Below, piece by piece: positions 25,611 to 34,694 of a stretch of 64,000 nucleotides of DNA. The DNA is taken from NCBI RefSeq assembly GCF_003074135.1, contig NZ_PPDK01000004.1, positions 1 to 64,000 on the forward strand. The letters run 5' to 3'. Every line of letters starts with the position of its first letter. Position 1 is the first letter of the stretch. The translations under genes were made by a program, and so were the position numbers. Source of the DNA: Euzebya tangerina. Its GTDB lineage: Bacteria; Actinomycetota; Nitriliruptoria; Euzebyales; Euzebyaceae. A model generated the notes under the pieces. The model made no database searches. It was given only the letters and a program-made list of their open reading frames with translations, and was not told the origin of the DNA.

Positions 25611-27605
25611 CTACCGACGTCCCGAGGGCTCGCGTGGCAGGGAGACCGTCACGGTCGGGCCGGAGGAGGTGTGCTCCCCGTCTGTGCCAGTGTCCTCACT
25701 ACGAGGCCCGTCATCCGTCACGAACTCGGGCACCAGCGCCGGCAGTCCCTCCCGCACCCGACCGAGGTCGAACGTGTCGATCGCCCCGTCCAGCACCTCC
25801 GGTCTGACCTCCGCAGCCTCTCCGGTCCAGCGGAATACCTTGCTGTGGCCCGTCGGGGTCATCTGCTCACTGCCGAGCCCCAACTCCTCGAACATCTTCT
25901 CGCCCGGCCGAAGGCCGACGAACTGGATCTCGATGTCCTCGCCGACCCGCTTGCCGGACAGGCGGATGAGGTCCCGGGCCATGTCGACGATCTTGATCTG
26001 CTCGCCCATGTCGAGGACGAAGATGTCGCCCCCCTCCCCCATGATGGAGGCCTGCAGCACCAGTTCGACCGCCTCGGGGATGGTCATGAAGTAGCGGCGC
26101 ATGTCCGGGTGGGTGACGGTCACCGGCCCGCCCTGCTCGATCTGCTGCCGGAACAGCGGCACCACACTGCCGTTCGAGCCCAGCACGTTGCCGAACCGGA
26201 CGGCGGAGTAGGCCAGTCCGTGTGCCGCTGCGTGTGCCACGACGACCCGTTCGGCCACCCGCTTGGTCGCCCCCATGATCGAGGTGGGGTTGACGGCCTT
26301 GTCGGTGGAGATCAAGACGAACCGGTCGACCCCCAGGCGGCTGCACGTGCGCACCAGGGTCCGCGTCCCGAGCACGTTGTTCTTGAACGCCTCCGCCGGG
26401 TTGGCCTCCATCATCGGCACGTGCTTATGCGCAGCGGCGTGGAACACGAAGGTCGGCCGGTGCCTGGCGATCACCGACTCGATGCGGGACTGGTCGGTCA
26501 CATCACCGATGGCGGCAACCAACTCGGTGTCGCCGGCGGGGGCATAGAGCTCTCGGTGGATCTCGTACAGGGCGTTCTCGGCCTGCTCGACCAGGATCAG
26601 CTTGGCGGGCTGCAGGGTGAGGAGCTGCCGGCACAGCTCACTGCCGATGCTCCCACCCGCGCCGGTGACCAGGACGGTCTGGCCGGTCACATGGGCAGCC
26701 AGGCCTTCGCGGTCGGTGGAGACGGCCTCGCGCCGCAGCAGGTCCTCCAGTTGGATCGGGCGGGGCCGGAGTGCCATCCGCCCCGCCACCACGTCCATCA
26801 GGCCCGAGACCTTGCGGACCGACACGCCGTACTCGCTGGCGATGGCGTCCAGCCGCCGGACCATCTCGCCGGTCACGTCGTGGATGGTGATCAGCAGGTT
26901 CTTCGGCTGGTGCGCCTCGATCAGCCCGGGCAGGTCGGCGACCCCTCCGAGGACCGGCAGCCCATGGATGCGCTGGCCGACCTTGTTCCGATCGTCGTCG
27001 ATGAAGCCGACGGCGTGGATGCCGAGGTCGGGCCGCATGCGGATCTGTCGGGCCACGGCGACGCCACCCTCGCCCGCGCCGATCAGCAACGTCCGGTCGG
27101 GGGTGTCCTCGGCCCGGCGGCCGGGGTGGACCTCGCGTCGCTGCCGTCCCTCGCTCATCGACCGGCGCACGGCCCGGGCCCCTCCGAGGGCGATGATCGC
27201 GGTCATGAAGTTGATCGCGGTGACGCCCAGCGGGATCGTCGTGAGCGCGCCGAGGAGCCCGTCGTACTCCTGCGGGGCACCGAGCAGCCGGGCGACGGCG
27301 ATCAGGGCGGCCGCGATGTACAGCGCCCGGATCAGCAGGCCCAGATCGTTGATGGTGACGTAGCGCCAACTCGACTTGGTGACGCGGTAGGCCGACAGCA
27401 GCCCGTACTGCAGCCCGACGACGAACGGGGCGACCAACAGCAGCTGGCGGAAGGACCGCTCGGGGATCATCCAGTCGAAGCGCACCAGGTACGCCACGAC
27501 GATCGCGGCCAGCAGCAGTCCGATGTCGAGCGCACGACGGACAGACCGCCGGGCCACGGTGCTGGCCGTGTTCCGAGTGGTCTGTCCGTTCAGTGCTGTG
27601 CCCAT
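25611..27605 (-). CDS. CapD/WbpM/FlaA1-type nucleotide-sugar 4,6-dehydratase (membrane)
   Basis: The 664-residue protein has about four N-terminal membrane helices, a CoA-binding-like Rossmann region (TLLIGAGEGGVAVARQIRM) and a C-terminal SDR dehydratase (VLVTGAGGSIGSELCRQLL, FHAAAHKHVPMMEANP, STDKAVNPTSIMGATKRVAE). Family members convert UDP-GlcNAc to 4-keto-6-deoxy intermediates for deoxy-amino sugars, which the DegT aminotransferases here could use. The start is ATG at 27605, since the longer frame overlaps the upstream CWB2 gene. It is the last gene of a leftward unit. Confidence 0.9.
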   Translation of the reverse strand: MGTALNGQTTRNTASTVARRSVRRALDIGLLLAAIVVAYLVRFDWMIPERSFRQLLLVAPFVVGLQYGLLSAYRVTKSSWRYVTINDLGLLIRALYIAAALIAVARLLGAPQEYDGLLGALTTIPLGVTAINFMTAIIALGGARAVRRSMSEGRQRREVHPGRRAEDTPDRTLLIGAGEGGVAVARQIRMRPDLGIHAVGFIDDDRNKVGQRIHGLPVLGGVADLPGLIEAHQPKNLLITIHDVTGEMVRRLDAIASEYGVSVRKVSGLMDVVAGRMALRPRPIQLEDLLRREAVSTDREGLAAHVTGQTVLVTGAGGSIGSELCRQLLTLQPAKLILVEQAENALYEIHRELYAPAGDTELVAAIGDVTDQSRIESVIARHRPTFVFHAAAHKHVPMMEANPAEAFKNNVLGTRTLVRTCSRLGVDRFVLISTDKAVNPTSIMGATKRVAERVVVAHAAAHGLAYSAVRFGNVLGSNGSVVPLFRQQIEQGGPVTVTHPDMRRYFMTIPEAVELVLQASIMGEGGDIFVLDMGEQIKIVDMARDLIRLSGKRVGEDIEIQFVGLRPGEKMFEELGLGSEQMTPTGHSKVFRWTGEAAEVRPEVLDGAIDTFDLGRVREGLPALVPEFVTDDGPRSEDTGTDGEHTSSGPTVTVSLPREPSGRR

Positions 27606-27654
27606 GTGCGGTGCTTCCAGGATGGACCCTGGGTACCTGGTCCCCCCGCAGGCG

Positions 27655-29271
27655 CTACTGGATGGCGGTCTGGACCTCCGCCGCGACGTCGTCGCTGACG
27701 GCGAGGTTGCCACCGAAGACGACGGCAGCGTCGATGCTGTCGCTGTTGGCTGCGAGGTACTCCTCGACCACCTGCGGCAATGAGTCGGTCTGGACCAGCA
27801 GCAGCGGGCCAGGGCCCGTCGAGGGTGAGCCGATCAGCGCCCCACCGGTGAGCGCATCGGCGAAGACGTCGTCACGGGCGATGCCGGTGACGGTAGGGCT
27901 GTCGTAGTAGGCCTGGGCCACCAGGACCGAGGTGTCGGAGTCGGTGTCAGCCGCGATCGAGTCCTCGTCCGGCAGTGCCGTCTCGGCCGTGCGGCCGATC
28001 ACGGTCACCTCCGCGTCGCCGTTGGCGTCCAGGTAGGCCTGGGTCTCGGGCGGCACCCGGTCGTCGGAGGTCAGCAGCACCGCGGCGCCACCCACCCCGT
28101 TGACCGCCGCGGCCGCAGCGTTCCCAGCCACGATCGGGTCTTGGAAGTCGCCGCCGTCGGCCACCAGCAGCTCCTCAGGGCTGCCCAGGCCTTCGCCGGC
28201 GATGATGGCTGCGGTCTCGAACCGGTTGAGGCCGCCGTAGCGGATGGTGCCGTAGCCCAGCGCCTCGACGTCGGCGTTGACCTGGGCGGACAGGGCAACC
28301 TCGCCGCCGAGCAGGATGACGGTGCCCGAGTCGCCGAGTACGCGCTGGACCTCGATGGCCGTCTCAGGTGTGAGGGCGTCGGTCCGGCTGAGCAGGATCG
28401 GAGCGCCGTTGTCCACAGCCAGCGGGGTGCCGGCCAGGGCGTCGGGGAAGAGGTTGTCGCGGGCGATCAGCACGGTGTCCGCGCTCGAGTCCGCCCACCC
28501 CTGCTGGGAGATGTCGATCGCGGTGGTGATGCGCTCCGGCCCCTCGAGGCGGGTGACGGTGTCGCCGCCGGGGACGGTGCCGGAACCGAGCACGTCGGTG
28601 AAGGGCTCGTCGTCGCCGCCATTGACCTCGTCTTGGGTGGCGACGCCGTCGGGGTCGGTTACGACCTGGTCGTAGATGAGACCCGGGTTGGTCGCGATGC
28701 CATCGGGGCTGCCGATGCAGCCACTGTCGAAGCTGATCGAGAGCACCCCACGGCGGTAGTCCGGTGTGCCGTCGCAGACCACGGGGGCCGGGGTCTCGCC
28801 GGAAGCGATGTCGAACACCTGACCGACCAGGGTGCCGTCTTCGTCTTGGGCAACGGAGGCGAAGTACTCGCCCTCGCCATCATCGTCGGTGTCGATGAAC
28901 CAGCCAGCCAGGCTCGAGGCCCAGTTGTCGTCGACCGCCGGGTCCGTGGGCTCCGCGACCTCGATCGACAGCGTCGTGGCACCGGGGCCGTAGTCGGTGC
29001 ATGCCTCGACGATGTCGCCGCGCGGCTCATCGACGCCCGGGTCGCTGTCATCGCCCGCATCAACAGCGTCACCGGTTGCGTCCGCAACGCACTGGTTGGC
29101 GAGGAAGGAGTTGGCAGCGACGGCGTCGCCGAATGACGTGCCGAAGCCCGCGGCCCGGAACGCCTCGGGGGCGCTGGTTGCCGAGGCGGCACCTGCAGCG
29201 GCTGGAAGCAGGGCCAAGCCCAGGGCCGCGACGGCCAGGACGGCGAGAGTCTTGATTCGTGAAGTCGTCAT
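27655..29271 (-). CDS. Secreted CWB2 cell-wall-binding protein
   Basis: The 538-residue exported protein has a signal peptide (LAVLAVAALGLALLPAAAGA). The N-terminal region, about 30-200, has an acidic calcium-site-like FIDTDDDGEGEY and conserved Cys. Three C-terminal CWB2 repeats, about 205-538, are seen as RLEGPERITTAIDISQQGW, VILLGGEVALSAQVNADV, RYGGLNRFETAAIIAGEG and AAVVFGGNLAVSDDVAAEV. The order (cargo first, wall-binding last) is opposite to the CWB2/dehydrogenase protein. It lies between a small anchored protein and the CapD-like gene, so it may be made with the polysaccharide it binds. Confidence 0.85.
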   Translation of the reverse strand: MTTSRIKTLAVLAVAALGLALLPAAAGAASATSAPEAFRAAGFGTSFGDAVAANSFLANQCVADATGDAVDAGDDSDPGVDEPRGDIVEACTDYGPGATTLSIEVAEPTDPAVDDNWASSLAGWFIDTDDDGEGEYFASVAQDEDGTLVGQVFDIASGETPAPVVCDGTPDYRRGVLSISFDSGCIGSPDGIATNPGLIYDQVVTDPDGVATQDEVNGGDDEPFTDVLGSGTVPGGDTVTRLEGPERITTAIDISQQGWADSSADTVLIARDNLFPDALAGTPLAVDNGAPILLSRTDALTPETAIEVQRVLGDSGTVILLGGEVALSAQVNADVEALGYGTIRYGGLNRFETAAIIAGEGLGSPEELLVADGGDFQDPIVAGNAAAAAVNGVGGAAVLLTSDDRVPPETQAYLDANGDAEVTVIGRTAETALPDEDSIAADTDSDTSVLVAQAYYDSPTVTGIARDDVFADALTGGALIGSPSTGPGPLLLVQTDSLPQVVEEYLAANSDSIDAAVVFGGNLAVSDDVAAEVQTAIQ

Positions 29272-29287
29272 GAGAGTCTCCGTCTCT

Positions 29288-29306
29288 TCGTCGCGACTAG
29301 CGACGA
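29288..29306. repeat. 7-bp GC hairpin before the CWB2 gene
   Basis: TCGTCGC, loop GACTA, GCGACGA. On the minus strand it begins inside the last codons of the 29297-29935 gene and ends 16 bp before the CWB2 start. It may act as an intercistronic processing or attenuation element. Confidence 0.4.
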
Positions 29307-29935
29307 ACCCGCCGCATGATCGGGGACCAGTTCAGACCGACCAGAAGAACCGAGGCCAGCAGCAACGCGACGACCGCGTAGGTGGTCCGGTTGTCGTCGG
29401 CCGGGGTGAGGTCCGGGGTGAAGAGTGACGCTGGCGTCACGCTGTACTCCACCACCTGCTCCTTGGCTTGACCGTCCAGGTCCTGTCCCGTGACCGTGAC
29501 CTCATAGGTCGAGGTGTCCACATCGGCCGGGACCTGCAGGACGGCCCGGAAGCTGCCGTCATCGTTGACCGCTACTTGCAGCTGCTCCGCAGTTGATGGG
29601 GAGCCCGCGAAGCCATCGCTGTCGTCGTCATCGGTGCCGGGCGCGTTGCCGTTCTCATCGGTGTCGCCCTCGATCACGTCCGGTGGTTCCGGGTCGTCGC
29701 TCCCAGGGCAGTTGTCGCCACCGAACTCACGGTCGATCGTGACCTCGGAGCCGCCCCAGTTGTCGCCCTGCACGATGATGGTGCTGCACGCGGTGGTCAC
29801 CCGGACTTGATCCTCGGCCTCCTCCGGTGTGTCAGGATTGCCGCCATAGACCGTTGGCTCATCCTGCGCCCAAGCGGGCACAGCCATGAGTACCGCGACA
29901 GCAGCAAACGCCGCCGCCAGTGTGAACCTGCGCAT
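29297..29935 (-). CDS. Exported protein with C-terminal membrane anchor
   Basis: The 212-residue protein has a signal peptide (LAAAFAAVAVLMAVPAWAQ), an extracellular part rich in Asp/Asn/Gly and a C-terminal helix (YAVVALLLASVLLVGL) followed by a basic tail (RRVRR). There is no LPxTG, so it is a type I membrane protein and not a sortase substrate. A beta-sandwich-like portion (SFRAVLQVPADVDTSTYEVT) resembles bacterial Ig-like domains. I do not recognise a family. It is 25 bp upstream of the CWB2 gene on the same strand. The start is ATG at 29935, at the signal peptide. Confidence 0.75.
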   Translation of the reverse strand: MRRFTLAAAFAAVAVLMAVPAWAQDEPTVYGGNPDTPEEAEDQVRVTTACSTIIVQGDNWGGSEVTIDREFGGDNCPGSDDPEPPDVIEGDTDENGNAPGTDDDDSDGFAGSPSTAEQLQVAVNDDGSFRAVLQVPADVDTSTYEVTVTGQDLDGQAKEQVVEYSVTPASLFTPDLTPADDNRTTYAVVALLLASVLLVGLNWSPIMRRVRR

Positions 29936-30095
29936 TACCTGTCTCCCAAAGATGTTCGCTATCCGATGCAGTGGTCGGCGTTGCCCCCCGAAGTACTGTC
30001 GGGCGTGGCCGCGGGAAGTGTCCCATACATCGACGAGCGTAACAAGGCGTAAAACCTCCACTACCCTGTGCTGGCCCGCCTACCTAGGAGTGATG

Positions 30096-30407
30096 ATGAG
30101 CTTACGGGTCGTCTGTGACATCTGCGGTTCAACTGTCCCCCTGGACGAGGCGACCTCCGACGCCGGCTGGCGCTTCCTCGTGGTGCCCGAGCGCACGGTC
30201 GCCAACCAGATCGAGGCACACCTCTGCTCGCCGACCTGTGTGACCCGCTGGGGGCTGGCCAATGGGGCGAAGGTCCGCACCGGCGCGTCCGCGCAGACGG
30301 GCGAGCAGCGGCTGAAGCTGCGCGACATCCTGCAGGCCTCGAGCAACGAGGGGATCGACCTTCGCGAGATCGACGGCGAACTCGGATCCGAGCCGCGCTC
30401 AGCCTGA
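30096..30407 (+). CDS. Small zinc-ribbon-like protein
   Basis: The 103-residue protein carries CDICGS near the N-terminus and LCSPTCVTRW near residue 46, four cysteines that could bind zinc. The tail is acidic (SSNEGIDLREIDGELG). AGGAG at 30086-30090 favours ATG 30096 over ATG 30093. No family is recognised. Its 3' end overlaps the convergent DUF4012 gene by 9 bp. It lies alone on the plus strand within the leftward polysaccharide block. Confidence 0.65.
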   Translation: MSLRVVCDICGSTVPLDEATSDAGWRFLVVPERTVANQIEAHLCSPTCVTRWGLANGAKVRTGASAQTGEQRLKLRDILQASSNEGIDLREIDGELGSEPRSA

Positions 30408-32315
30408 GGGGGGCGGGATCAGCTCCACCTCGTAGGTCGTGGTCCGGGTGATCCGACCGTCCCAGGTCGCGGCCCGGACCGGGGTCCCCTCCTGGACCAT
30501 CCCCAGTCCGGCCGGCGGGTTGATGCGCAGGTCGAAGGTGGTCGGGTTGATGGTGGGCTGGTGCCACATCTGGGTGTCGAACGTCGGGGTGGGGTCTCCG
30601 GGATCCCAGGCGTCGGGCCACTGGAGGTTGAACGAGACGGTCTGCTCGGCCATCGACTCGACGTGCTCGATGGTCGAGATGATGGTGTGGCCGAGCTCGC
30701 CATCGAACGCCGCGCCGTAGCCCCAGTCGTCGGCCGTGCGGGTGTCCAGCACCTGGCAGGTGCCGCAGTACAGCGAGAGGTAGGTGGCGTTGTCCCCCAC
30801 CGCCAGCCGCGGGTTCGCCTCGTTGTTCGGTCCGATGAAGTAGGCGGGGACGCCTTCGGTCGGGGCCCGGTTGCCCAGGGTCACATCGACCGTGGCCGTC
30901 GCCGAGCCGTCGGGGTTGAGGAAGATCTCGACTGACTGGTGCCGGGTGGCGAAGAAGTCGATGTGGGCTTCGTTGAGGTTGAACCCGACGACGCCCACGA
31001 AGCCAGCGGCGGGCTCGGGCAGGCGCCCACTGGCCCCGACGCTGTCCAGTTGGGCCTGGATGTCCGGGTCGGCGCTGTGGATCAGCAGGTGGCCGTCGCG
31101 GACCATCTCGGCCAGGGCGCTCAGCCGAGTTAGGGGGTCGATGTCGGTGGTGAGGAAGGCCCGGAGAACCGACCCGGCGGCGATCCCGACCTCGGCCTTG
31201 CGGTCCTGCTGGTTGGTGAACGTCTCGGGCGCCTCACGAACGACCTGATTGATGACGGTGTCGGGGGCCAGCAGGCCGATGTCGGTCTGGACCGGTCCGG
31301 TCGCGTCCAGCATGATCTGCAGGGCGGCCGGGTCCAGGACGATGACCCCGTCGACGGACTGGCCGATGGCTGCAGGGGCGAACGCCTCGATGGTGCGGGC
31401 GACGGAGGGGAAGTCGGGCGAGGCGTTGATGTTGGACCAGGTGCCTTGCCCGGTCAGGAAGCCCTCGTAGCGGTCCAGGTACTCGGTGCTGGGGGCGGTG
31501 GTGCTGTCCAGCAGGTCGTCGGGCAGCGGGCTGACCGACTGGAAGGGCGTGAACGTGAGAGCGCCGGCGTCGGCGGTCAGGACCGCGTAGGCCCCGATGA
31601 TCCCACCGGTCCCACGGGCCTCGGCCGGGTTCTGGGCACCGACGTAGTACTCCAGCGGTTCGTCGGCGCCCAGCAGCTCGGGTAGCAGGTCGGTGAGGGT
31701 GACGGCGGCCTGGGCGAGACCCGCGACCTCGGTGACCTCCTCTGCCAGGGTGGTGTGGGCCTGGTCGACGGCGGCGGAGAGCGACTGGCCTTGCGTTGCC
31801 TCCAGCGAATCTTGGACATCGCTGAGGGTGCGGCTGACCTGGCTGATCGGCTCGCTGAGCTGGGAGACGGTGGCCAGCCAGGCCGGGTCGGTGGTGTCCA
31901 GGGTGAGGGCGTCCAGCGCGCCGTCCTGGTTGAGCAGCAGGTCGGTGATCTGGGTGCCCGAGGCGGCGATCCGCTCGGTCGCCTGAGCGACGGCGACGGC
32001 CTTGCGGGTGGTGGTGCCGACGTACGGGAGGGGTTGGGTGGCCTGGATGGGCAGGACGGCGAGGGCGTCGAGGGCGGCTTCGGCGTGGGTGCGGGCCTCG
32101 GTCAGGGCGCGGTCGGCGCCGGCGATGTCGGCGGCCTGGACGGCGTTGGCAGCTGCTTGGAAGTCGTCCCGGGCGGCGGTGAGCTCGTCGCGGGCCTCGG
32201 TCAGGCCCCGGTAGCCGATGGCGGCGGCGACGGCGAGGATGGCCAGGATCGCGAAGGCGACGGCGACGATGACGGCGCGCCGCCGGGCACGTCGGCGGCT
32301 GGGAGAGGCGGACAT
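30399..32315 (-). CDS. DUF4012-family membrane protein
   Basis: The 638-residue protein has a basic N-terminus (SRRRARRRAV), one membrane helix (AVAFAILAILAVAAAIGY) and a large outer domain of the DUF4012 type: LLPELLGADEPLEYYVGAQN, RGTGGIIGAYAVL, WSNINASPDFPSVARTIEAF and YLSLYCGTCQ. The equivalent motifs occur in the same order in the giant DUF4012 protein at 20829-24905, without that protein's disordered N-terminus. It follows the BY-kinase gene by 27 bp in a leftward operon. This supports a role in assembly or attachment of the surface polymer; the biochemical function is unknown. Confidence 0.85.
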   Translation of the reverse strand: MSASPSRRRARRRAVIVAVAFAILAILAVAAAIGYRGLTEARDELTAARDDFQAAANAVQAADIAGADRALTEARTHAEAALDALAVLPIQATQPLPYVGTTTRKAVAVAQATERIAASGTQITDLLLNQDGALDALTLDTTDPAWLATVSQLSEPISQVSRTLSDVQDSLEATQGQSLSAAVDQAHTTLAEEVTEVAGLAQAAVTLTDLLPELLGADEPLEYYVGAQNPAEARGTGGIIGAYAVLTADAGALTFTPFQSVSPLPDDLLDSTTAPSTEYLDRYEGFLTGQGTWSNINASPDFPSVARTIEAFAPAAIGQSVDGVIVLDPAALQIMLDATGPVQTDIGLLAPDTVINQVVREAPETFTNQQDRKAEVGIAAGSVLRAFLTTDIDPLTRLSALAEMVRDGHLLIHSADPDIQAQLDSVGASGRLPEPAAGFVGVVGFNLNEAHIDFFATRHQSVEIFLNPDGSATATVDVTLGNRAPTEGVPAYFIGPNNEANPRLAVGDNATYLSLYCGTCQVLDTRTADDWGYGAAFDGELGHTIISTIEHVESMAEQTVSFNLQWPDAWDPGDPTPTFDTQMWHQPTINPTTFDLRINPPAGLGMVQEGTPVRAATWDGRITRTTTYEVELIPPPSG

Positions 32316-32342
32316 CGACGGCCGAGAGTACGGCCGGCCATC

Positions 32343-34025
32343 TCAGCCGACCAGTTCGGAGTCCTCCGTCTGACGGTCGCCGCGCCTGGCCCGGCGGCGA
32401 TCGCGGCGGGACTTGCCGTTCGAACGCCGGTCGTCCTCGGTCTCGCCGTAGCCGTAGGAGTAGTTGTAGCGGTAGGCGTAGTCGCCGTAGCCGGCGCCGG
32501 AGAGCTTGGCCTTGGTGTAGATGTAGCCGAGGACCGGGGTGCCGATGCGGTCCAGGCGTTCGCGCATCTCGGCCAGGACCTTGAGGGGGGTGCCGCGGCT
32601 GACCACGACGACGATGCCGTCGACGTTGGTGGCGATGGCCGAGGCGTCGGAGGCCAGCAGGAGGGGCGGAGAGTCGATGATGATGAGGTCGGTCAGCTCG
32701 GAGAGGCGGTGCATCGCCCGGCGGAAGGCCGGGGTGCGGAAGAAGGCGGCCGTGTCATCGCCCAGCGGGCGGGCGGGGATGAACGGGACGGCCTGGCCGT
32801 CGCCCAGCTGGAGGGGGACGAGGACGTCGGTGATCTTGGTCGTCTCGTCGGCCAGGCCGGGCAGGCCGAGGGTTGACTCGGCCTTGAGGCGGCGGGTGAG
32901 GCCGCGGACCCGGGTGTCGGCGTCGACCAGCAGGACGTCCCGGCCGTCCTGGGCGGCGGAGAGAGCCAGGTTGAGGCAGCTCACGGTCTTGCCGTCGACC
33001 GGTGAGGCACTCGTGAGCACGACCGAGCGGCCGTCGGTCTCTTCGAGAGCGAAGGCCAGGGCGCCGACGAGGAACTGGTAGGCCTCTCCGGCCGGGGATT
33101 TGGGGGCTTCGACGACCGGGATCGATCCCGTCAGGCCGACGTCTTCGAAGCTCGGGACGGTGCCGAGGAGGGGGGCGTGGAGGACTCGGGCGGGGTCGTT
33201 GCGCCCGTCGGCCGTGGCGGTCTCGTCGGCGCGCCACCAGGCCCATGCGGTGGCGGCCATCGCGCCGAGGAGTCCGGCGAGGATGGCGTTGCGGATCGGG
33301 GTGGGGGCGGAGGGGGCGTCGGGGGGCTCGGCGGGCTCGAAGAGCTCGACGCCGGAGCCGAAGAGGGCGGCGTCGACGGTGATCTGGTCGATCCGGCCGT
33401 CGACGGTGATGAGCTGCTGGATGGCGGCGTCGCGTTGGGCTTGGAGGGCGTCGGAGTTGCTGTTGTCCTCGAGTTCCTGCTGGACGCTGGCGAGTTCCTC
33501 TTGGAGTTGCTCGCGCTGGGCGGTCAACTCGTCCAGGGAGGATTGGGTGGCGACTTCGGCCTGTTCGCGCACGACGGCCTGATAGGCCTCACCGATGGCA
33601 TTGGCGATCTGGGCTGCCCCTCCGGCGGTCCCGTCCGTCGCGCGAATGGTGAGGAGGTCGAGGTCACCGGAGGGCCGGATGGTGGTCTGCTCGACAATCT
33701 CATCGGCGTCGAGTCGTGCGTCTAGAAGTGTGGAGGCGCGCTGGATGACTGTGCGGGACTGCGCAAATTCGGCTTGGTTGCGGACGTAGCGGGAGGGGTC
33801 GAGGAAGTTGACCCCGGACTCGCCAAAGACACCCGAGTTCCGGGGGTCGGCGAGCAGGAGGTCGGCCTCGGCGGAGTACTCGACCGGTTGGAGCGAAGAG
33901 ACTCCGAAGCCCAGGAGGGACGTGGCCGCCGCGACAATGACGATCGTGCGCCACCGGGCGAGCAGAACCGGGATCAGATCTTCGCCGGATGACAGCGCCT
34001 GCGTTGAGGTGTCGATCGTGCTCAT
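32343..34025 (-). CDS. Wzz/BY-kinase: polysaccharide co-polymerase tyrosine autokinase
   Basis: The 560-residue protein has an N-terminal chain-length-determinant (Wzz) region with membrane helices near residues 28-46 and 240-260, and a C-terminal bacterial tyrosine kinase. Walker A is TSASPVDGKTVSCLNLALS (near 338), Walker A' is LLVDADTRVRG (near 368) and Walker B is LIIIDSPPLLLAS (near 448). A Tyr cluster, YGDYAYRYNYSYGYGE, follows near 518. Such fused kinases control Wzy-dependent polymerisation through phosphorylation of the Tyr tail. The start is ATG at 34025. It lies in an operon between the initiating transferase and DUF4012. Confidence 0.92.
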   Translation of the reverse strand: MSTIDTSTQALSSGEDLIPVLLARWRTIVIVAAATSLLGFGVSSLQPVEYSAEADLLLADPRNSGVFGESGVNFLDPSRYVRNQAEFAQSRTVIQRASTLLDARLDADEIVEQTTIRPSGDLDLLTIRATDGTAGGAAQIANAIGEAYQAVVREQAEVATQSSLDELTAQREQLQEELASVQQELEDNSNSDALQAQRDAAIQQLITVDGRIDQITVDAALFGSGVELFEPAEPPDAPSAPTPIRNAILAGLLGAMAATAWAWWRADETATADGRNDPARVLHAPLLGTVPSFEDVGLTGSIPVVEAPKSPAGEAYQFLVGALAFALEETDGRSVVLTSASPVDGKTVSCLNLALSAAQDGRDVLLVDADTRVRGLTRRLKAESTLGLPGLADETTKITDVLVPLQLGDGQAVPFIPARPLGDDTAAFFRTPAFRRAMHRLSELTDLIIIDSPPLLLASDASAIATNVDGIVVVVSRGTPLKVLAEMRERLDRIGTPVLGYIYTKAKLSGAGYGDYAYRYNYSYGYGETEDDRRSNGKSRRDRRRARRGDRQTEDSELVG

Positions 34026-34105
34026 CGGGTCTCTCGGGGTGGTCTGCGGTCCCGAGCCATGCTGCCACGGCCGGGCTGGTCGTGGTCGGTGACCCAACGG
34101 CGTGC

Positions 34106-34693
34106 TCAGCGCAGCAGGGAGCGCAGCGTCTCGCCGATGATGCGCAGATCGCCAGTCCAGGACGCCTCGCGGACGTAGGCGGTAGAGAGCGCCAGCTTGC
34201 GGGGCAGCACGACCTCCCGGTAGGTCTGCTCGCCGTCCTCGCTGGCGGCGAGCAGCTCGGCCTCGTGCCGGAAGGCCAGCGAGGCGGGGTCGGTGATGCC
34301 CGGTCGGACCGTCAGGACCGGGGCGAAGGCCTCGGGGAACAGCTCGACATACCGGCGGACCTCCGGGCGGGGGCCGACCAGACTCATGTCGCCCCGGACG
34401 ACGTTCCACAGCTGCGGCAACTCGTCCAGCTTGAAGCGTCGCAGGACCGCGCCGAGCCGGGTGATGCGCACGTCACCGCCGACGGTGACTTCCGCACCCG
34501 GCTGACCGGTCCGCATCGTCCGGAACTTGAGGATGGTGAAGTCGCGACCGTGCCGACCGACCCGCTGCTGACGAAACAGAACAGGGCTCCCGTCGAGCAG
34601 GCGGACGAGGGCCGCGACGACCAGCATTGGAACCGCTGCCACCGCCAGTGCCGGGATCCCGACCAGCAGGTCGAACAAGCGCTTGCCCTGCAC
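34106..34693 (-). CDS. Undecaprenyl-phosphate sugar phosphotransferase (initiating enzyme)
   Basis: The 195-residue protein is the short form of the polyprenyl-phosphate hexose-1-phosphate transferases (PglC/WcaJ C-terminal domain). It has one N-terminal re-entrant or membrane helix, then PVLFRQQRVGRHGRDFTILK, FRTM, RRFKLDELPQLWNVVRGDMS (with catalytic DE) and LVGPRPEVRRYVELF. It loads the first sugar phosphate onto the lipid carrier at the inner membrane face. It lies 1 bp after the DegT aminotransferase gene. The larger homologue at 63011 offers a second initiation route. Confidence 0.93.
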   Translation of the reverse strand: MQGKRLFDLLVGIPALAVAAVPMLVVAALVRLLDGSPVLFRQQRVGRHGRDFTILKFRTMRTGQPGAEVTVGGDVRITRLGAVLRRFKLDELPQLWNVVRGDMSLVGPRPEVRRYVELFPEAFAPVLTVRPGITDPASLAFRHEAELLAASEDGEQTYREVVLPRKLALSTAYVREASWTGDLRIIGETLRSLLR

Positions 34694-34694
34694 G

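Noticed and set aside
25671-27698. 675-codon plus-strand frame opposite the CapD-like gene
   Set aside because: It is a shadow of the dehydratase: His/Asp/Gln-rich, with no domain signatures.
29297-29935. Sortase substrate
   Set aside because: The protein has a C-terminal helix and basic tail but no LPxTG-like motif before it.
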